Below, piece after piece: positions 30,878 through 31,082 of a stretch of DNA of 31,082 nucleotides; position 1 is the stretch's first letter; each line of letters starts with the position of its first letter. The stretch is from Suilimivivens sp963650485 (GTDB lineage Bacteria; Bacillota; Clostridia; Lachnospirales; Lachnospiraceae), in contig CAVJLN010000032.1 in assembly GCA_963650485.1 (NCBI GenBank), positions 1-31,082 on the forward strand, written 5' to 3'. Both the position numbers and the translations under genes were made by a program. Below the pieces are notes generated by a model. The model was not told the DNA's origin. It did not search any database and saw only the letters and a program-made list of their open reading frames with translations.

Positions 30878-31082
30878 TTGTCGTTATCAGTGCTTAAATC
30901 GATTTATTTGTGACCCAAATTGACCCACAATACGTAAATTGACTTCAATCCTATCAAACGGATATGAGGGCTGATAAGCCACTATAACCCATTACACGGT
31001 CTGATACGGAATACGGATAAACAGTTAAAAATCAGTATTCATTGCGTCAGATTTGCGTCAAAATGAAAAATATAGGCCAGGA
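30878..31082. other. lysS downstream region, possible element boundary
   Basis: No complete gene is present. TGACCCAAATTGACCCA occurs on the plus strand near 30911-30927. A related string, TTGACGCAAATCTGACGCA, occurs on the minus strand near 31044-31062. A minus-strand frame is open from the window end to a TGA at 31039-31041, ending F-D-A-N-L-T-Q. That could be the C-terminus of a gene lying beyond the window; with 13 visible codons this is only suggestive. Confidence 0.3.

Overview
The window reads as a chromosomal housekeeping stretch of a low-to-moderate GC Gram-positive anaerobe of the class Clostridia, most probably family Lachnospiraceae. This is an inference from the strong AGGAGG-type ribosome binding sites, a SAM-I riboswitch in front of metK, the dnaE-pfkA and coaX-dusB-greA-lysS gene orders, a biotin ligase without a DNA-binding domain, and several small proteins of the kind found in that family. 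No 16S rRNA or tRNA gene is present, so genus cannot be assigned.

Layout. 1-2640: galE (+) converges with a PAQR/hemolysin III membrane protein and a small unknown gene (both -); a 190-bp nested palindrome lies between them. 2890-6270: two adjacent multi-pass membrane proteins resembling family 39 glycosyltransferases. 6340-8820: a small alarmone synthetase, a coiled-coil tail-anchored protein and a flavin reductase-like protein. 9000-12070: a LysM/G5/M23 peptidoglycan hydrolase followed by murA. 12180-13620: SAM-I riboswitch and metK. 13620-14370: a gene-free stretch with a 51-bp tandem repeat array that contains a 115-base block of N. 14374-20070: dnaE, pfkA and a SpoU-type RNA methyltransferase. 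20200-23660: proC, an SH3/SleB-type cell wall hydrolase, and an nfeD-SPFH pair. 23790-26010: ornithine carbamoyltransferase, biotin ligase and a small conserved protein. 26130-30880: coaX, dusB, an unknown gene, greA and lysS. The last 200 bases look like a possible junction with an integrated element.

The genes cover cell envelope work (galE, the two glycosyltransferase-like proteins, murA, M23 and SleB-type hydrolases), one-carbon and amino acid metabolism (metK, proC, argF), cofactors (coaX, birA), the stringent response, replication, glycolysis, and translation/transcription (dusB, greA, lysS, RNA methyltransferase). All are ordinary families. I found no defence system, CRISPR array, prophage or biosynthetic cluster.

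The least explained content is between the genes. At least two families of dispersed palindromic repeats recur in the spacers: one with GTARCTRTTCAG-type inverted ends, best seen as a 66-nt match of about 92% between 2712-2777 and 17962-18027, and one built on AAAGYCGAGGGCTTTTGAC. The 51-bp tandem array and the 190-bp cloverleaf-like palindrome add to this. These are the best candidates for undescribed biology. All comparisons were made by eye within this window only.
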